Shown: one piece after another, positions 18,373 through 28,023 of the stretch
Position numbering within the stretch: position 1 is the stretch's first letter
Layout: each line of letters starts with the position of its first letter
NCBI GenBank assembly: GCA_963675955.2
Contig: CAXXVR010000002.1
Coordinates: 1,054,001 to 1,118,000 of the forward strand
DNA length: 64,000 nucleotides
Direction: 5' to 3'
DNA from: Desulfocicer sp963675955
GTDB lineage: Bacteria; Desulfobacterota; Desulfobacteria; Desulfobacterales; Desulfobacteraceae
Position numbers and translations under genes: made by a program
Notes under the pieces: model-generated
Database searches by the model: none
The model's input: only the letters and a program-made list of their open reading frames with translations
Told to the model about the DNA's origin: nothing

Positions 18373-20526
18373 ATGGAAATTCCCCAGATAATAAGCCCGG
18401 ACGGGCACATATTCACCATCGAACCCCGGGAAGAAAATCAGGAGGTTCGCAATGCCGTATTTCATTTCACCGGTGTATCAGATTATATCAGAGGTGCCGT
18501 CAATGAGAAAAAACCCTTCTGCTTCACCGGCAGAAGCGGTAATGCTCAGATTGGCCTTAACACCATACCCCGTACTCCGGAGACCCTTCCGGTGGTGGAC
18601 GGGCAGGACGTGCTTCTGGACGGTGCCATTCACAATTTGAATCCCCTGCTTGATAATGTGCTGGATCAGTTTCACAAGGGAGATGAGATCGGCCGCCTGG
18701 TGATCATGGACCCGGATTTGAGAATCCAGGATGTGCGCCACTATCTTCACAAGCGGCTTTTTGTAGGTCGAAAGGTCCGAAAAGGGTACTATGATGGATT
18801 TGAGATTCAGCAGGAGATTGATCCCCTCACCGGCAAGGCCTGTGATTATATTTCCGTGGCCCTGGAGCCCTATCAGTACCGGTTTGAACCCCATGCCATG
18901 AACCCTTCCAGTATCAATGCCGTCATTAAAAAAGGCCGCATTGCCCTGAACCGCATTCGTTCCAGAATCCCCCTGAACCTGAAAACGGCCCTGCTGCATC
19001 CCGGGGAGCTGTTTGTGGGGGCCATCAAAATTTCTCTGGGGGATATTTATGCGGTGATTGATCCTGTGATTGAGTCCGTGGGGCAGGCCGGAGGGCAACC
19101 CGGTGATAAACCTGTTGACGGAGGGGTGCGTCATCTGTCAGCCATGGTACTGGATCCGTTTCGTACCTTTCGAGACCGCCAGGTGGAGCTGTATAATTAT
19201 GGTGATATGGACACGGCGCTGAACGGCGTCAGGATAAAAATTCGGTTTTTCCGTACCCAGAATCCCCTCACCGTCCCCCTGGAAAAAAGCAAGGTTAAAG
19301 AGGGTTACCGGCTGTGCGATTTGCTCACCAACGCCGAGGTTAGCAACCTGCTCCAGACAATAGAACCCAATTCCCTGGGCATGATTTTAAATAAGGGCAA
19401 TTTTGTGCCCATCCCCAAGGCCCTGAATCCCCATGGGGAGGCCCAGCTGGAGATGATTAAAAATTGTGTGGTGGAAAGTACCCATCGTAAATCCCACCCG
19501 GTGCATCCCATGGATTCAAACGGTGCCTTTAAAAATACCCTGCAGAAACTGTCCGTGCTGGGGGGGGTGAACAGCCGGGTGTTCATCGGCCGATCCTTTC
19601 CTGAAACCGAGGTTATGGATGCATTAAAGCGCAGCGGCTTGAGAACCTTTCTTATCAATGCCGATACCCCGTCCTTTGAAGATGATTATGTGAAAAAGAT
19701 GATCAAGCTCACCCATGCCGACCAGTCCGACTGTGAGTTTCTGCGCTATGACACCCAGATCGATAAAATATATACCTTTTACCACGGCTGCTTCATGGAA
19801 CCTGATGATAAGGAGCGCTTTGATCGGGTAAGGTACTGGTTTGCCTTTTATGGATCTCACAGTAACGAGGCGGACAACCGCCTGACCATAGATCTCCTGA
19901 ATCGCCTGGCCGCCCGGCTGGGGGATGAGATGGGTATTGTCCACGGCGGGGGACCGGGCCTGATGAAAGAGGCCAATGATCTGGCCCGCAAGCACAATAT
20001 CATGAGTGTGGGGGTGGCCATTGACCTTGAGGGGGAAAACCAGGCATCTCTTACCACCTGTGACGGATTGATGAAGTATAAAGAGGGACTGAGACTGCCC
20101 CGCCAGGACCATATCCAGAAACTGAGCAACCTGCCCATCATCAACACTGGCGGGTATGGCACTGCCGAGGAACTGGCCATTTCCATCACCTCCATGAAAC
20201 TCCATGAAAATCCCCTGGCCCCCATTGTGCTTTTGGATCCGGATAACCTGTGGGAGGATGCCAGAAACCAGACCATTAAAATCGCTGAAAAGAAGTATGG
20301 TCCGGCATTTGCCCCCCAGCTGATTCATTCCTGTGGTACTGCCGTGGATGCCGTGCAGGTGGTGATTCAGTTTCTGGAGGATCCGGATAAATGGTATGCC
20401 CAGAAGAAGATTCCCATGGATGCTGTTGAAAAAACCCGTATTAAATCCAGACGGATTCGCAGAGAAACCCTGTGGCAGAATTATATTGAGGTGTTTGATC
20501 AGCCCAATTATCGTCTGAAATCATAA
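18373..20526 (+). CDS. Large LOG/lysine-decarboxylase-like domain protein
   Basis: The C-terminal part (about residues 490-690) is a LOG-type Rossmann domain with FYGSHSNEAD, VHGGGPGLMKEA (about 523-534) and TGGYGTAEEL (about 592-601). LOG-fold enzymes remove the ribose phosphate from nucleoside monophosphates (cytokinin activation, or the bacterial nucleosidase PpnN). At 717 residues this is far longer than LOG (about 200) or PpnN (about 450). The N-terminal 430 residues have no domain I recognise, apart from hydrophilic mixed alpha/beta character and no membrane segments. The usual PGGxGT motif has T in place of P (TGGYGT). The ribosome binding site is weak. Nucleotide hydrolysis is the best guess for function; the N-terminal part may bind a regulator. 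Confidence 0.7.
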   Translation: MEIPQIISPDGHIFTIEPREENQEVRNAVFHFTGVSDYIRGAVNEKKPFCFTGRSGNAQIGLNTIPRTPETLPVVDGQDVLLDGAIHNLNPLLDNVLDQFHKGDEIGRLVIMDPDLRIQDVRHYLHKRLFVGRKVRKGYYDGFEIQQEIDPLTGKACDYISVALEPYQYRFEPHAMNPSSINAVIKKGRIALNRIRSRIPLNLKTALLHPGELFVGAIKISLGDIYAVIDPVIESVGQAGGQPGDKPVDGGVRHLSAMVLDPFRTFRDRQVELYNYGDMDTALNGVRIKIRFFRTQNPLTVPLEKSKVKEGYRLCDLLTNAEVSNLLQTIEPNSLGMILNKGNFVPIPKALNPHGEAQLEMIKNCVVESTHRKSHPVHPMDSNGAFKNTLQKLSVLGGVNSRVFIGRSFPETEVMDALKRSGLRTFLINADTPSFEDDYVKKMIKLTHADQSDCEFLRYDTQIDKIYTFYHGCFMEPDDKERFDRVRYWFAFYGSHSNEADNRLTIDLLNRLAARLGDEMGIVHGGGPGLMKEANDLARKHNIMSVGVAIDLEGENQASLTTCDGLMKYKEGLRLPRQDHIQKLSNLPIINTGGYGTAEELAISITSMKLHENPLAPIVLLDPDNLWEDARNQTIKIAEKKYGPAFAPQLIHSCGTAVDAVQVVIQFLEDPDKWYAQKKIPMDAVEKTRIKSRRIRRETLWQNYIEVFDQPNYRLKS

Positions 20527-20675
20527 GTAGTGATGGAATCAGGTCTGACTTTTCTTTTACTTACCTTAAAATCAGGAATAATATTGTATTAGTATCTTAA
20601 ATGATTAATGATCCAAGTGTTTTTAAAGGGTTTTAAAAATCGAAATCAAAAAAAATCAAATTCTGTACCGTGTAA

Positions 20676-22499
20676 TCAATCCCCGGCCCCGGGTGGAACG
20701 CCCTTGGTGTCCCAGCCCATGGCCCTGTAAAAATCCTGGACCATGCCCTGAACCGTTTCTTTTGAAAGGATGCTTTTCTCGGTGTTGAAAAACATGTCCG
20801 GCAGGGTATCTTCGGCCATTTCCGGGGCATGGCGAAGGTTGAACTTTCGTTCCAGTGCCGCCACCCGGGCGGCGGCACTGAAAAGCGTCTCCGGCGTGAT
20901 GGTTTCACCGATGAGTCCAGACACCAGGGATGCTTCATATTCCAGGTTGAATGTACCAAGTAAAGACAGTACAGGCACCTTGCAAAGCCCCAGACAATCC
21001 ACCATGATATTAACCAGTACTGCCCGTTTCACCAGCTCGCCTTTGCCGCCTGGCCGGGTGATATCCACGGCATCCGTCGTACCAAATACCTCCATTGCTT
21101 TTTCCGGCGACCATCCATACTCCAGGGATGCATATACATTGTTGTAATCCCCCCCCCTGCTTGAAATGGCATATCCCAGGGCCGATCCCATGATGGCACC
21201 GGGGTTGTAGGCGGTGAGTTCCAGCCCCTTGACATGGGCGGCAAATTTTTCTGAGCCTTTGCCGATGATCCGGGCAGCTCGCATCACCCCCTGGGAGAGC
21301 AGGGTGCCAAGTGCCCCTTGGTTGCTGGCCATCTGCCGGATGATGCTCTCCATGGCTTCGGCATTGCCCCAGGACAGATCCAGCCCGTCTGTGTCGTCGG
21401 TGGTTAGAATGTTTCGTTCAAACAGATCCATGGCAAAGGCGATGGTGGTGGCAGCGGAGGTGGAGTCCATGCCCAGTCGGGTGCACAGATTATCCAGATG
21501 CACCACCGCGTTGATGTCCTTGAGTCCGCATTTGGAACCCAGATTAATCATGGGTTCAAACTCCGGACGGTGGGCGATTTCTCCTTTATGTTTTCCGCTG
21601 GAAAAGTGAAGCTGGGCCTTGCATTGCACCGGACATCCAAAACATCCCCTTTTTTTCACCACATCTCCCACCAGGTGCTTTCCATCCAGCTGATCCATGT
21701 CCTTAAAGGTGCTCTCCCGGTAGTTGTAGGCGGAAATAATGCCCTTGTCATTGGCCCAGTTCACATAACCGGCCCCCCCCAGTCGGGAAAAAATATCAAA
21801 ATCCGATGTGGCTTTCAGGGCATCCACATAGGCCTTGTTAGCCCGGCGGAATGCTTTGGCATCCGGGCTTTGAAATTTACGGTGCCCCTTTTCTATGACA
21901 ATAACTTTGAGATTTTTGGCACCCATGACAGCGCCCATACCCGTACGGCCTGCGGCGTGGTCACTGCCGCTGATGATGTTGGCAAACCGGCATCCGTTTT
22001 CACCGGCGGTGCCGATGGTGAACATTTTAGCCTGTTTGCCTTTTTCTGTTTTCAGTCGTTCCTGGGTTTCCATGGCATCCAGCCCCCACAGGGACGCTGC
22101 ATTTTGAAGTTCGGCGGTGTTTTCATCTATTTGGAGGCACACAGGAGATTTACTTTTACCGGTGATAATAAGACTCATGATACCACAGGATCTCAGCCAG
22201 GCTCCGGCCGCTCCTCCGATGTTGGAGCTGCCCAGCATGCCGGTCATGGGAGACAGTGCATTGATGTGAAGCCGGGCCCCGGTGGGGGCGGAGGTACCGG
22301 TGAGCATACCGCAGGAAAAGATAAGTATATTTTCTGCATCCAGGGCATCAATCCCCTTGGGAAGGTGGTGATACAGGTGATGGACATTAAACCCTCTGCC
22401 GGTGAGAAATCCATAAAAGATCTTTTCTGGAAACGGGGTGGTCTTGATGATACTCGTGGTCAAATCAATGTGAAGTATGGTGCCGAAATAAATGCTCAA
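20676..22499 (-). CDS. Aldehyde:ferredoxin oxidoreductase (tungsten-type)
   Basis: A 607-residue protein with the AOR N-terminal domain (LTGRGFNVHHLYHHLPKG, GARLHINALSP) and pterin-binding stretches. The 4Fe-4S ligands CFGCPVQC (near residue 284-291) and a distal DCLGLC cysteine (near 500) are present. Members interconvert aldehydes and carboxylates with ferredoxin, using a tungsten or molybdenum bis-pterin cofactor, in the cytoplasm. Length is typical. It is transcribed alone and converges on the LOG gene. The substrate cannot be inferred. Confidence 0.93.
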   Translation of the reverse strand: MSIYFGTILHIDLTTSIIKTTPFPEKIFYGFLTGRGFNVHHLYHHLPKGIDALDAENILIFSCGMLTGTSAPTGARLHINALSPMTGMLGSSNIGGAAGAWLRSCGIMSLIITGKSKSPVCLQIDENTAELQNAASLWGLDAMETQERLKTEKGKQAKMFTIGTAGENGCRFANIISGSDHAAGRTGMGAVMGAKNLKVIVIEKGHRKFQSPDAKAFRRANKAYVDALKATSDFDIFSRLGGAGYVNWANDKGIISAYNYRESTFKDMDQLDGKHLVGDVVKKRGCFGCPVQCKAQLHFSSGKHKGEIAHRPEFEPMINLGSKCGLKDINAVVHLDNLCTRLGMDSTSAATTIAFAMDLFERNILTTDDTDGLDLSWGNAEAMESIIRQMASNQGALGTLLSQGVMRAARIIGKGSEKFAAHVKGLELTAYNPGAIMGSALGYAISSRGGDYNNVYASLEYGWSPEKAMEVFGTTDAVDITRPGGKGELVKRAVLVNIMVDCLGLCKVPVLSLLGTFNLEYEASLVSGLIGETITPETLFSAAARVAALERKFNLRHAPEMAEDTLPDMFFNTEKSILSKETVQGMVQDFYRAMGWDTKGVPPGAGD

Positions 22500-22689
22500 G
22501 GTGGTCTTTTTCCTTTATGGTGTTTTGATCAACTTCATTCTGCCATTTTAAGGGGTTGCGGGATATTTAATGATATTCAGGTGGCAAATGGAAAAAATGA
22601 TGTCATTTTTTTTAAAATCAATATACACATTAATCCTTATTTTTTGAATATTAAACCCTTTTTTTAATGGAACCATGGGATTCAGGCAT

Positions 22690-22765
22690 TTACAATCAGG
22701 GCTTGATTATAAGATGGGCCATTCCTCATAAGTGTTGACCCCCCATACTGACCCCTCTCCATAAG
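22690..22765. repeat. Fragment of palindromic repeat family R2/R4
   Basis: The gap 22500-22831 is mostly AT-rich. It contains GGGCTTGATTATAAGATGGGCCATTC followed by TCATAAGTGTTGAC, which matches the left part of the R2 repeat at 59305. It also matches, on the minus strand, the R4 motif TGGCCCAT...ATCAAGCCC. A matching ATCAAGCCC lies near 22795, giving an inverted pair around the gap. Function unknown. Confidence 0.5.
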
Positions 22766-22831
22766 ATGTTCATCCATGGATGCGCCCTGTTACGATCAAG
22801 CCCCGATCATAAATCAAGAAAGGAAATAAAA

Positions 22832-23719
22832 ATGAAACTCGGTTTGCACACCTATAGCCTTAACCTGCACGGCATCGGCCAGGATTGGGCCGGATTTGAA
22901 TGGCCCTGGCCCCGCCAGATCTCCACATTTCAATTGATGGACATGGTGTTGGATCTGGATCTGGAGGGCATTCATCTGGATGACGGGGTGCTTGAAACCC
23001 TGGAAGTAAATTTTCTCAAGGAGGTGGGGGCCGCGGCCCGGGAGCGGAACCTCTACCTTGAATATAATTTTTCCATGGATTTTGGGAAATTTGGCATCGG
23101 TATCCAGCACGATCTATCAGAGGCCCTGCACACGGCCCAGGCCATGGGGGCGGATATTGTCAAGGTGAGTATGGATATTAAACGTCCCCGTCCAGTGTCT
23201 GCCAGTCGATTTCACCCGGACGTGGTAAAACAGATGACGGTTTTTTCCAACCAGCTCAAACAGGTGGCTCCCCTGGCCCGGGACATGGGCATCCGCATTG
23301 CCGTGGAAAATCATTGTGACAGTTTTTCCCAAGAAATCCTGTGGCTCCTGGACCAGGTGGATCATCCGTCGGTGGGGGCCTGCATTGACACCGTCAATGC
23401 CCTGCACGTCACCGAAGACCCCATGACCGCCATTGCAAACCTGGCCCCCCGAGCCTTTACCAACCATTTCCGGGATGACCGCATCGAATTCCAGCGCTGG
23501 GGGTTCAAACTCATCGGTGAGGCCGTGGGGGAGGGTGACATCGACATGAAACGGGCCTATGAAATATTCCGGGACCATTCCACCATGGATCGCATCAACA
23601 TTGAAACGGAAATGGAGACCCCCCTGGATGACATGGAAAAGGCCATGAACATGGAAATTGATGCCATCCGGCGCAGCGTCATCTATTGCCGGGAGGTGCT
23701 GGGCATTCGACGGGAATAG
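22832..23719 (+). CDS. Sugar phosphate isomerase/epimerase-like TIM barrel
   Basis: The 295-residue protein belongs to the xylose isomerase-like TIM-barrel (AP endonuclease 2) superfamily: MKLGLHTYS at the start, GIHLDDG, then AVENHCD with a metal-binding glutamate and histidine, and GACIDTVNAL. Such enzymes isomerise or epimerise sugars and related compounds with a divalent metal; the substrate is not predictable. The ATG at 22832 follows AAAGGAA; an in-frame ATG at 22766 would add 22 unrelated residues. The gene converges on uvrA with only two bases between stop codons. Confidence 0.85.
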   Translation: MKLGLHTYSLNLHGIGQDWAGFEWPWPRQISTFQLMDMVLDLDLEGIHLDDGVLETLEVNFLKEVGAAARERNLYLEYNFSMDFGKFGIGIQHDLSEALHTAQAMGADIVKVSMDIKRPRPVSASRFHPDVVKQMTVFSNQLKQVAPLARDMGIRIAVENHCDSFSQEILWLLDQVDHPSVGACIDTVNALHVTEDPMTAIANLAPRAFTNHFRDDRIEFQRWGFKLIGEAVGEGDIDMKRAYEIFRDHSTMDRINIETEMETPLDDMEKAMNMEIDAIRRSVIYCREVLGIRRE

Positions 23720-23721
23720 AA

Positions 23722-26643
23722 TTACAATACCTGGTTCAGATAATAGCCAGTGTAACTTTTTTTTGAGCGTGCCACCTTTTCCGGTGCGCCCTGGCCCACA
23801 ATTTTACCCCCCTGGCTGCCCCCTTCGGGACCTAAGTCAATGAGCCAGTCCATGGTTTTAATCACATCCAGATTGTGCTCAATCACCAGGACGGTGTTGC
23901 CCGAATCCCGCAGTCGTTTCAGCACTTCAAGCAGCATGCGGATGTCCCTGAAATGCAGCCCGGTGGTGGGTTCATCCAGTATATACAGAGTCTGGCCCGT
24001 GTCCCGCTTGGCCAGCTCCCGGGCCAGCTTGATGCGCTGGGCCTCGCCGCCGGACAGGGTGGTGGCCGCCTGACCCAGTTTGATGTAGGACAGCCCCACA
24101 TCCATGAGGGTCTGCAGTATCCGGGTGATTTTGGGGTGGCTGGCAAACAACTCCATGGCCTCCACCACGGACAACTCCAGGATATCGGCAATGGAGTGAT
24201 CCCGGTATTTGATCTCCAATGTGGCCTGGTTAAACCGTTTGCCCTTGCATACCTCGCAGGGGACAAACACGTCTGCCAGAAAATGCATCTCCACCTTGAT
24301 ATATCCATCTCCATGGCAGGATTCGCAACGCCCCCCCTTGACATTGAACGAATACCGTCCCTTTTGATAGCCCCTGGCCCGGGATTCCGGGAGCATGGCA
24401 AAGAGATCTCTTATGGGATCAAACACTTTGGTGTAGGTGGCCGGATTGCTCCGGGGGGTGCGACCAATGGGCTTCTGGTCGATGTTGATAATTTTGTCCA
24501 TCAATGACAGGCCCGTGATCTCTTTATGTTTACCCACCTCCAGGGTAGCGTTGTGCAGCTTCCTTGCCAGGGCAGGGTAGAGGATCTGGTTGATAAGGGT
24601 GGATTTGCCAGCCCCGGAGACCCCGGTGATGCCCACCAGAAGTCCCAGGGGGATTTTTACATTAATATTTTGCAGGTTGTTTTCGGCGGCCCGGTGGATG
24701 GTGATCCAGTGATCACTGTTTTTATCTGGTTTTTTTCTGCTTTTAGGGATCTCAATTTTTTCACTGCCGTTTAAAAAGGCCCCGGTCACCGAAGCCGGGT
24801 TGTTTCGGATTTCCTCGGGGGTGCCCTGGGCAATGACCTGTCCCCCAAGCCTGCCAGCCCCGGGACCGATGTCCAGAATCCAGTCGGCCTGCTGCATGGT
24901 CTCTTCATCATGCTCCACCACAATGAGGGTGTTGCCGATGTCCCTTAAATGGCAAAGGGTCTTTAAGAGTTTTGCATTGTCCCTCTGGTGCAGACCAATG
25001 GAGGGTTCGTCCAGGATGTACAGCACGCCGGTGAGTTCCGATCCCACCTGGGAGGCCAGACGGATGCGCTGGGACTCCCCCCCGGACAGGGTGGGGCCCT
25101 TGCGATCCAGGGACAGATAATCCAGCCCCACATTCACCAGAAAGCCTAACCTGTTGGTGATCTCTTTGAGCAGTTCCCCGGCGATGAGCTGTTTGTTGCC
25201 GGAAAGTTCCAGGGTACGGATGAAATCATGGGCCTGGCGGATGGTCATCCCAGTGATGTCGATGATGGATTTTCCATCAATGAACACATGGAGCACCTCG
25301 GGCTTTAATCGTTTTCCCCCGCAGGCAGTGCAGGTACGTTCCGCCATGAATTTGGCATAATATTTTTTGGCTCCTTCGGACTGGGTCATGCGATAGCGGC
25401 GCATCAGGGTGTTCATGACCCCTTCGTGGGTTCTTTCCACTTCGCCTTTAATCTTCTCCGAGTTCCAGGTCACCGTCAACGTTCTGTTACCGGCCCCTTT
25501 AAGAATCAGATTCTGCTGTTTTTTAGGCAGATCCTTCCAGGGTGTATCAAATTTAATGCCCCATTGTTCTTCCATGGCCAGCAACTGGCCCAGTCCCCAG
25601 GCATTGTTGTGGTCGTTGTATTTACTCTTCTTTAAAAAATAGTTTTTCCAGGGTATCACAGCTCCCTGGCGGATGGTGAGACTGGGGTCCGGCACTATTT
25701 TTTCCGGGTCCATGGACAGCAATGTGCCGATGCCATTGCACGACGGACACATGCCAAGGGGGGAGTTGAAGGAAAACAGGCTGGGTTCGGGTTCAGGGTA
25801 GGCAATGCCGCAGCAGGAGCGGGCCTCGCTCATTTTTATGTCTTCCCTGCCGGGTATGTGAATGATGAGTTCGCTGTTGCCAAGCTTCAGGGCAGCCTCA
25901 ACGGAATCGGTGAGGCGTTTTTTAAATACCTCGTCTTCCTTGATCACCAGGCGGTCCACCACCACCTCAATGTTGTGTTTTTTATGCCGGGCCAGGGCCT
26001 GGACATCTTCAATGTTTTGCACCACACCGTCAATGCGGATGCGGGCGTAGCCCTCTTTTTTCAGGTTTTCCAGCATGTCTCTGTGCTCTCCCTTGCGGTT
26101 TTCCACAATGGGAGCCAGCAGCATGATTTTAGAGGCCCGGGGCAGCTCAAGCAGTTGGGTGACCATGCTCTGGGCATTGCCCCTTCCCACTTTTTTACCG
26201 CATTTGATGCAGTACTGCTCTCCGATGCGGGCAAACAGCACCCTGAGATAATCATATATTTCGGTGATGGTGCCAACGGTGGACCGGGGGTTTTTGCTGG
26301 CTGCCTTTTGTTCAATTGCAATGGTGGGTGACAATCCCCTGATGGTTTCGTAACGGGGCTTGACCATTTGACCGATGAACTGGCGGGCATAGGCGGACAA
26401 TGATTCCACATACCGTCGCTGGCCTTCGGCAAAAATGGTGTCAAAGGCCAGGCTGGATTTGCCCGAACCGGAAACTCCAGTGAACACGATGAGTTTTTTC
26501 TTGGGCAGTTCCACATCTATATTTTTCAGGTTGTGTTCCCGGGCACCTTTGACAATGATGGCATTGAGTTCTTTGGTGTCATGCTCTTCATTGAAGTGTT
26601 CGGTTTCAGGCTCTGGATGCAGAGTGGCAAGGGTTCCTTTCAT
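23722..26643 (-). CDS. uvrA: Excinuclease ABC subunit A
   Basis: A 973-residue UvrA: two ABC ATPase modules with Walker A GVSGSGKSS and GVSGAGKST, two signature LSGGE motifs, and the zinc modules CTACGGKR and CESCHGDGY...CEVCKGKR. It recognises bulky DNA lesions and loads UvrB in nucleotide excision repair. The length is slightly above the usual 940 because of a 25-residue N-terminal extension. It stands alone, with a repeat element immediately upstream of the start. Confidence 0.98.
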   Translation of the reverse strand: MKGTLATLHPEPETEHFNEEHDTKELNAIIVKGAREHNLKNIDVELPKKKLIVFTGVSGSGKSSLAFDTIFAEGQRRYVESLSAYARQFIGQMVKPRYETIRGLSPTIAIEQKAASKNPRSTVGTITEIYDYLRVLFARIGEQYCIKCGKKVGRGNAQSMVTQLLELPRASKIMLLAPIVENRKGEHRDMLENLKKEGYARIRIDGVVQNIEDVQALARHKKHNIEVVVDRLVIKEDEVFKKRLTDSVEAALKLGNSELIIHIPGREDIKMSEARSCCGIAYPEPEPSLFSFNSPLGMCPSCNGIGTLLSMDPEKIVPDPSLTIRQGAVIPWKNYFLKKSKYNDHNNAWGLGQLLAMEEQWGIKFDTPWKDLPKKQQNLILKGAGNRTLTVTWNSEKIKGEVERTHEGVMNTLMRRYRMTQSEGAKKYYAKFMAERTCTACGGKRLKPEVLHVFIDGKSIIDITGMTIRQAHDFIRTLELSGNKQLIAGELLKEITNRLGFLVNVGLDYLSLDRKGPTLSGGESQRIRLASQVGSELTGVLYILDEPSIGLHQRDNAKLLKTLCHLRDIGNTLIVVEHDEETMQQADWILDIGPGAGRLGGQVIAQGTPEEIRNNPASVTGAFLNGSEKIEIPKSRKKPDKNSDHWITIHRAAENNLQNINVKIPLGLLVGITGVSGAGKSTLINQILYPALARKLHNATLEVGKHKEITGLSLMDKIINIDQKPIGRTPRSNPATYTKVFDPIRDLFAMLPESRARGYQKGRYSFNVKGGRCESCHGDGYIKVEMHFLADVFVPCEVCKGKRFNQATLEIKYRDHSIADILELSVVEAMELFASHPKITRILQTLMDVGLSYIKLGQAATTLSGGEAQRIKLARELAKRDTGQTLYILDEPTTGLHFRDIRMLLEVLKRLRDSGNTVLVIEHNLDVIKTMDWLIDLGPEGGSQGGKIVGQGAPEKVARSKKSYTGYYLNQVL

Positions 26644-26674
26644 TTATTATTTTGGCTCCTGTTCTATGGGATAG

Positions 26675-26883
26675 TGCCTGTTTTTTTTATAACCCGTATG
26701 TCCTGGTGGACACAACGAATAATGAAAATAGCATTATGCCGCCCCCCAACGGGCAATGGACCCGGCCTGGAACTGTAGACGGCCCAATTGGCCGGTTCTC
26801 ATTGTCCATCGGGGGGGACTCTGCTGAGGTAGACTTGAATGCTACCTTTTCATATGAACGGATATGTTGGCCTGCCAATACAA
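26675..26883 (+). repeat. M-S-M repeat element upstream of uvrA
   Basis: Module M (core 26698-26720, ATGTCC-TGGT-GGACACAAC) is followed by structured module S, and then a second, diverged M (26864-26883, stem TGTTGG-CCTG-CCAATA). The stem of the second M has changed on both sides, so it still pairs. S contains GGGCAATG paired with CATTGTCC (26751-26758 with 26800-26807) and CCGGCC with GGCCGG. Outer arms ATGAAAA/TTTTCAT flank the S part. The element lies about 30 bases upstream of the uvrA start on the opposite side from the arsR promoter. Reading frames inside it are not convincing. Confidence 0.8.
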
Positions 26884-27284
26884 AAAATTCCTTTGATGAA
26901 AGAACAGGCGTATAATCATGTCAGAAAAACATGATAATCATATCCCATGAATTGTAAAGATGGCCCCAGTCAGGCAAAAGGATATGCAACATGCGGTATG
27001 TTAATGATATTGATGGGGGGCGTTAAAGATCCTTTGAATATATTTTCAATGGGTTAAATCTGGGTGCCTTCAGGAAAATCATGTTTGAAAGTAGGCTTGA
27101 TTTAATCTATCTTAAATATTTTATTAATACAATGTGGTATTTGCAGGCCGCCGATGGTCCGGGGATATTTTGAGCGCTAATGATAAACATTACAGGCTGA
27201 TCAAAGATCTGCAAATTAAGAGATTTCTGCCAGCTTAATTACAAGTTATTTTCTGGTTTTTTTCATATTCACATAAAATAAATA
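26884..27284. other. AT-rich intergenic stretch, no gene seen
   Basis: About 400 bases between the M-S-M element and the regulator promoter. No coding potential, RNA gene or repeat of the described families was recognised, apart from general AT-richness. Confidence 0.45.
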
Positions 27285-27313
27285 TTGATTATATGAATAA
27301 ATGTTCATATAAT
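27285..27313 (+). promoter_or_regulatory. Promoter with overlapping ArsR/SmtB-type operator
   Basis: TTGATT (27285-27290) and a perfect TATAAT (27308-27313) are 17 bases apart. Between and over them lies the inverted repeat TTATATGAA-N6-TTCATATAA (27289-27312). It fits the 12-2-12 style operator of SmtB/CzrA/CadC repressors (ATATGAA...TTCATAT). A repressor bound here would block RNA polymerase. The regulator gene downstream, about 200 bases away, is itself a CadC/SmtB-type protein, so autorepression relieved by metal is expected. Confidence 0.8.
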
Positions 27314-27521
27314 AATTTAAAAGTCACTCCGCATTGGCCCCTCTCCAAAGTGGTCCATGTTATGAACAGGCCCTGAATATTTAACTTGCCCATGTAAATG
27401 TCTGGACACTTGCCCATATTCGCCTGTTTGGAGATACATAGCATACAAAATGCCATGTGAGCAGCCCAGAACAGGTGAAGATGGGTTGTTGACCGAATAT
27501 TTACGAATTAAAGGAATGAAA

Positions 27522-27899
27522 ATGACTAAAATCAAGGACATGAGATCGGATATCTGTCAGATTCAATGTATTCATCCAGATGCCGTGGAGCGGGTGAAGG
27601 GGAAAATGCCTGCTCCGCAGATTTTGATGGATCTTGCCGTTTTTTTTAAAATTTTTGGAGATCATACCCGTATCCGTATCCTCAATGCCCTGTACGAGGA
27701 AGAGTTGTGTGTCTGTGATCTGGTGGAAGTACTGGGCATGAAGCAATCGGCGGTATCCCACCAGCTTCGAGTCCTGCGCGGGGCCAAGGTCGTTAAGTTT
27801 CGCAAGGTGGGAAAAATGGTTTACTACAGCCTGGATGATGACCATGTGCGTGAACTTTTAAGTGATGGACTTGCGCATATTCAAGAGGATCGTGGCTGA
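27522..27899 (+). CDS. CadC/SmtB-type metal-sensing ArsR repressor
   Basis: A 125-residue winged-helix repressor. It has the CadC-type alpha3N metal ligands C12, C16, C63 and C65 (CQIQC and ELCVCDL), with the same spacing as C7, C11, C58 and C60 of staphylococcal CadC. It also keeps the SmtB alpha5 zinc set D106-x-H108...H119-xx-E122. The recognition helix is QSAVSHQLRVLR. ATG at 27522 is chosen because AAAGGA lies six bases upstream; ATGs at 27450 and 27516 have poor spacing. It lies 124 bases ahead of a metal-type permease gene, probably its target. Likely inducers are Zn, Cd or Pb. Confidence 0.9.
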   Translation: MTKIKDMRSDICQIQCIHPDAVERVKGKMPAPQILMDLAVFFKIFGDHTRIRILNALYEEELCVCDLVEVLGMKQSAVSHQLRVLRGAKVVKFRKVGKMVYYSLDDDHVRELLSDGLAHIQEDRG

Positions 27900-28023
27900 A
27901 CCCATTTTTTTATAGAGGATTTCAGGTGGTGTGGCAGGGCAATATGGGGCCAGTTGAAAATTTTTTTATGGCATTTTTTTAAATAATACATGAATATATC
28001 ATCATGTATCGATTGGAGACATC

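Noticed and set aside
20600..20650. TTTTTAAAGGGTTTTAAAAA palindrome
   Set aside because: It is almost all A/T with a GGG loop, so pairing is weak and could arise by composition.
26652..26915. Open frame over the M-S-M repeat upstream of uvrA
   Set aside because: The frame follows repeat sequence that is also found in other intergenic spaces in other frames. It has no ribosome binding site or protein similarity.
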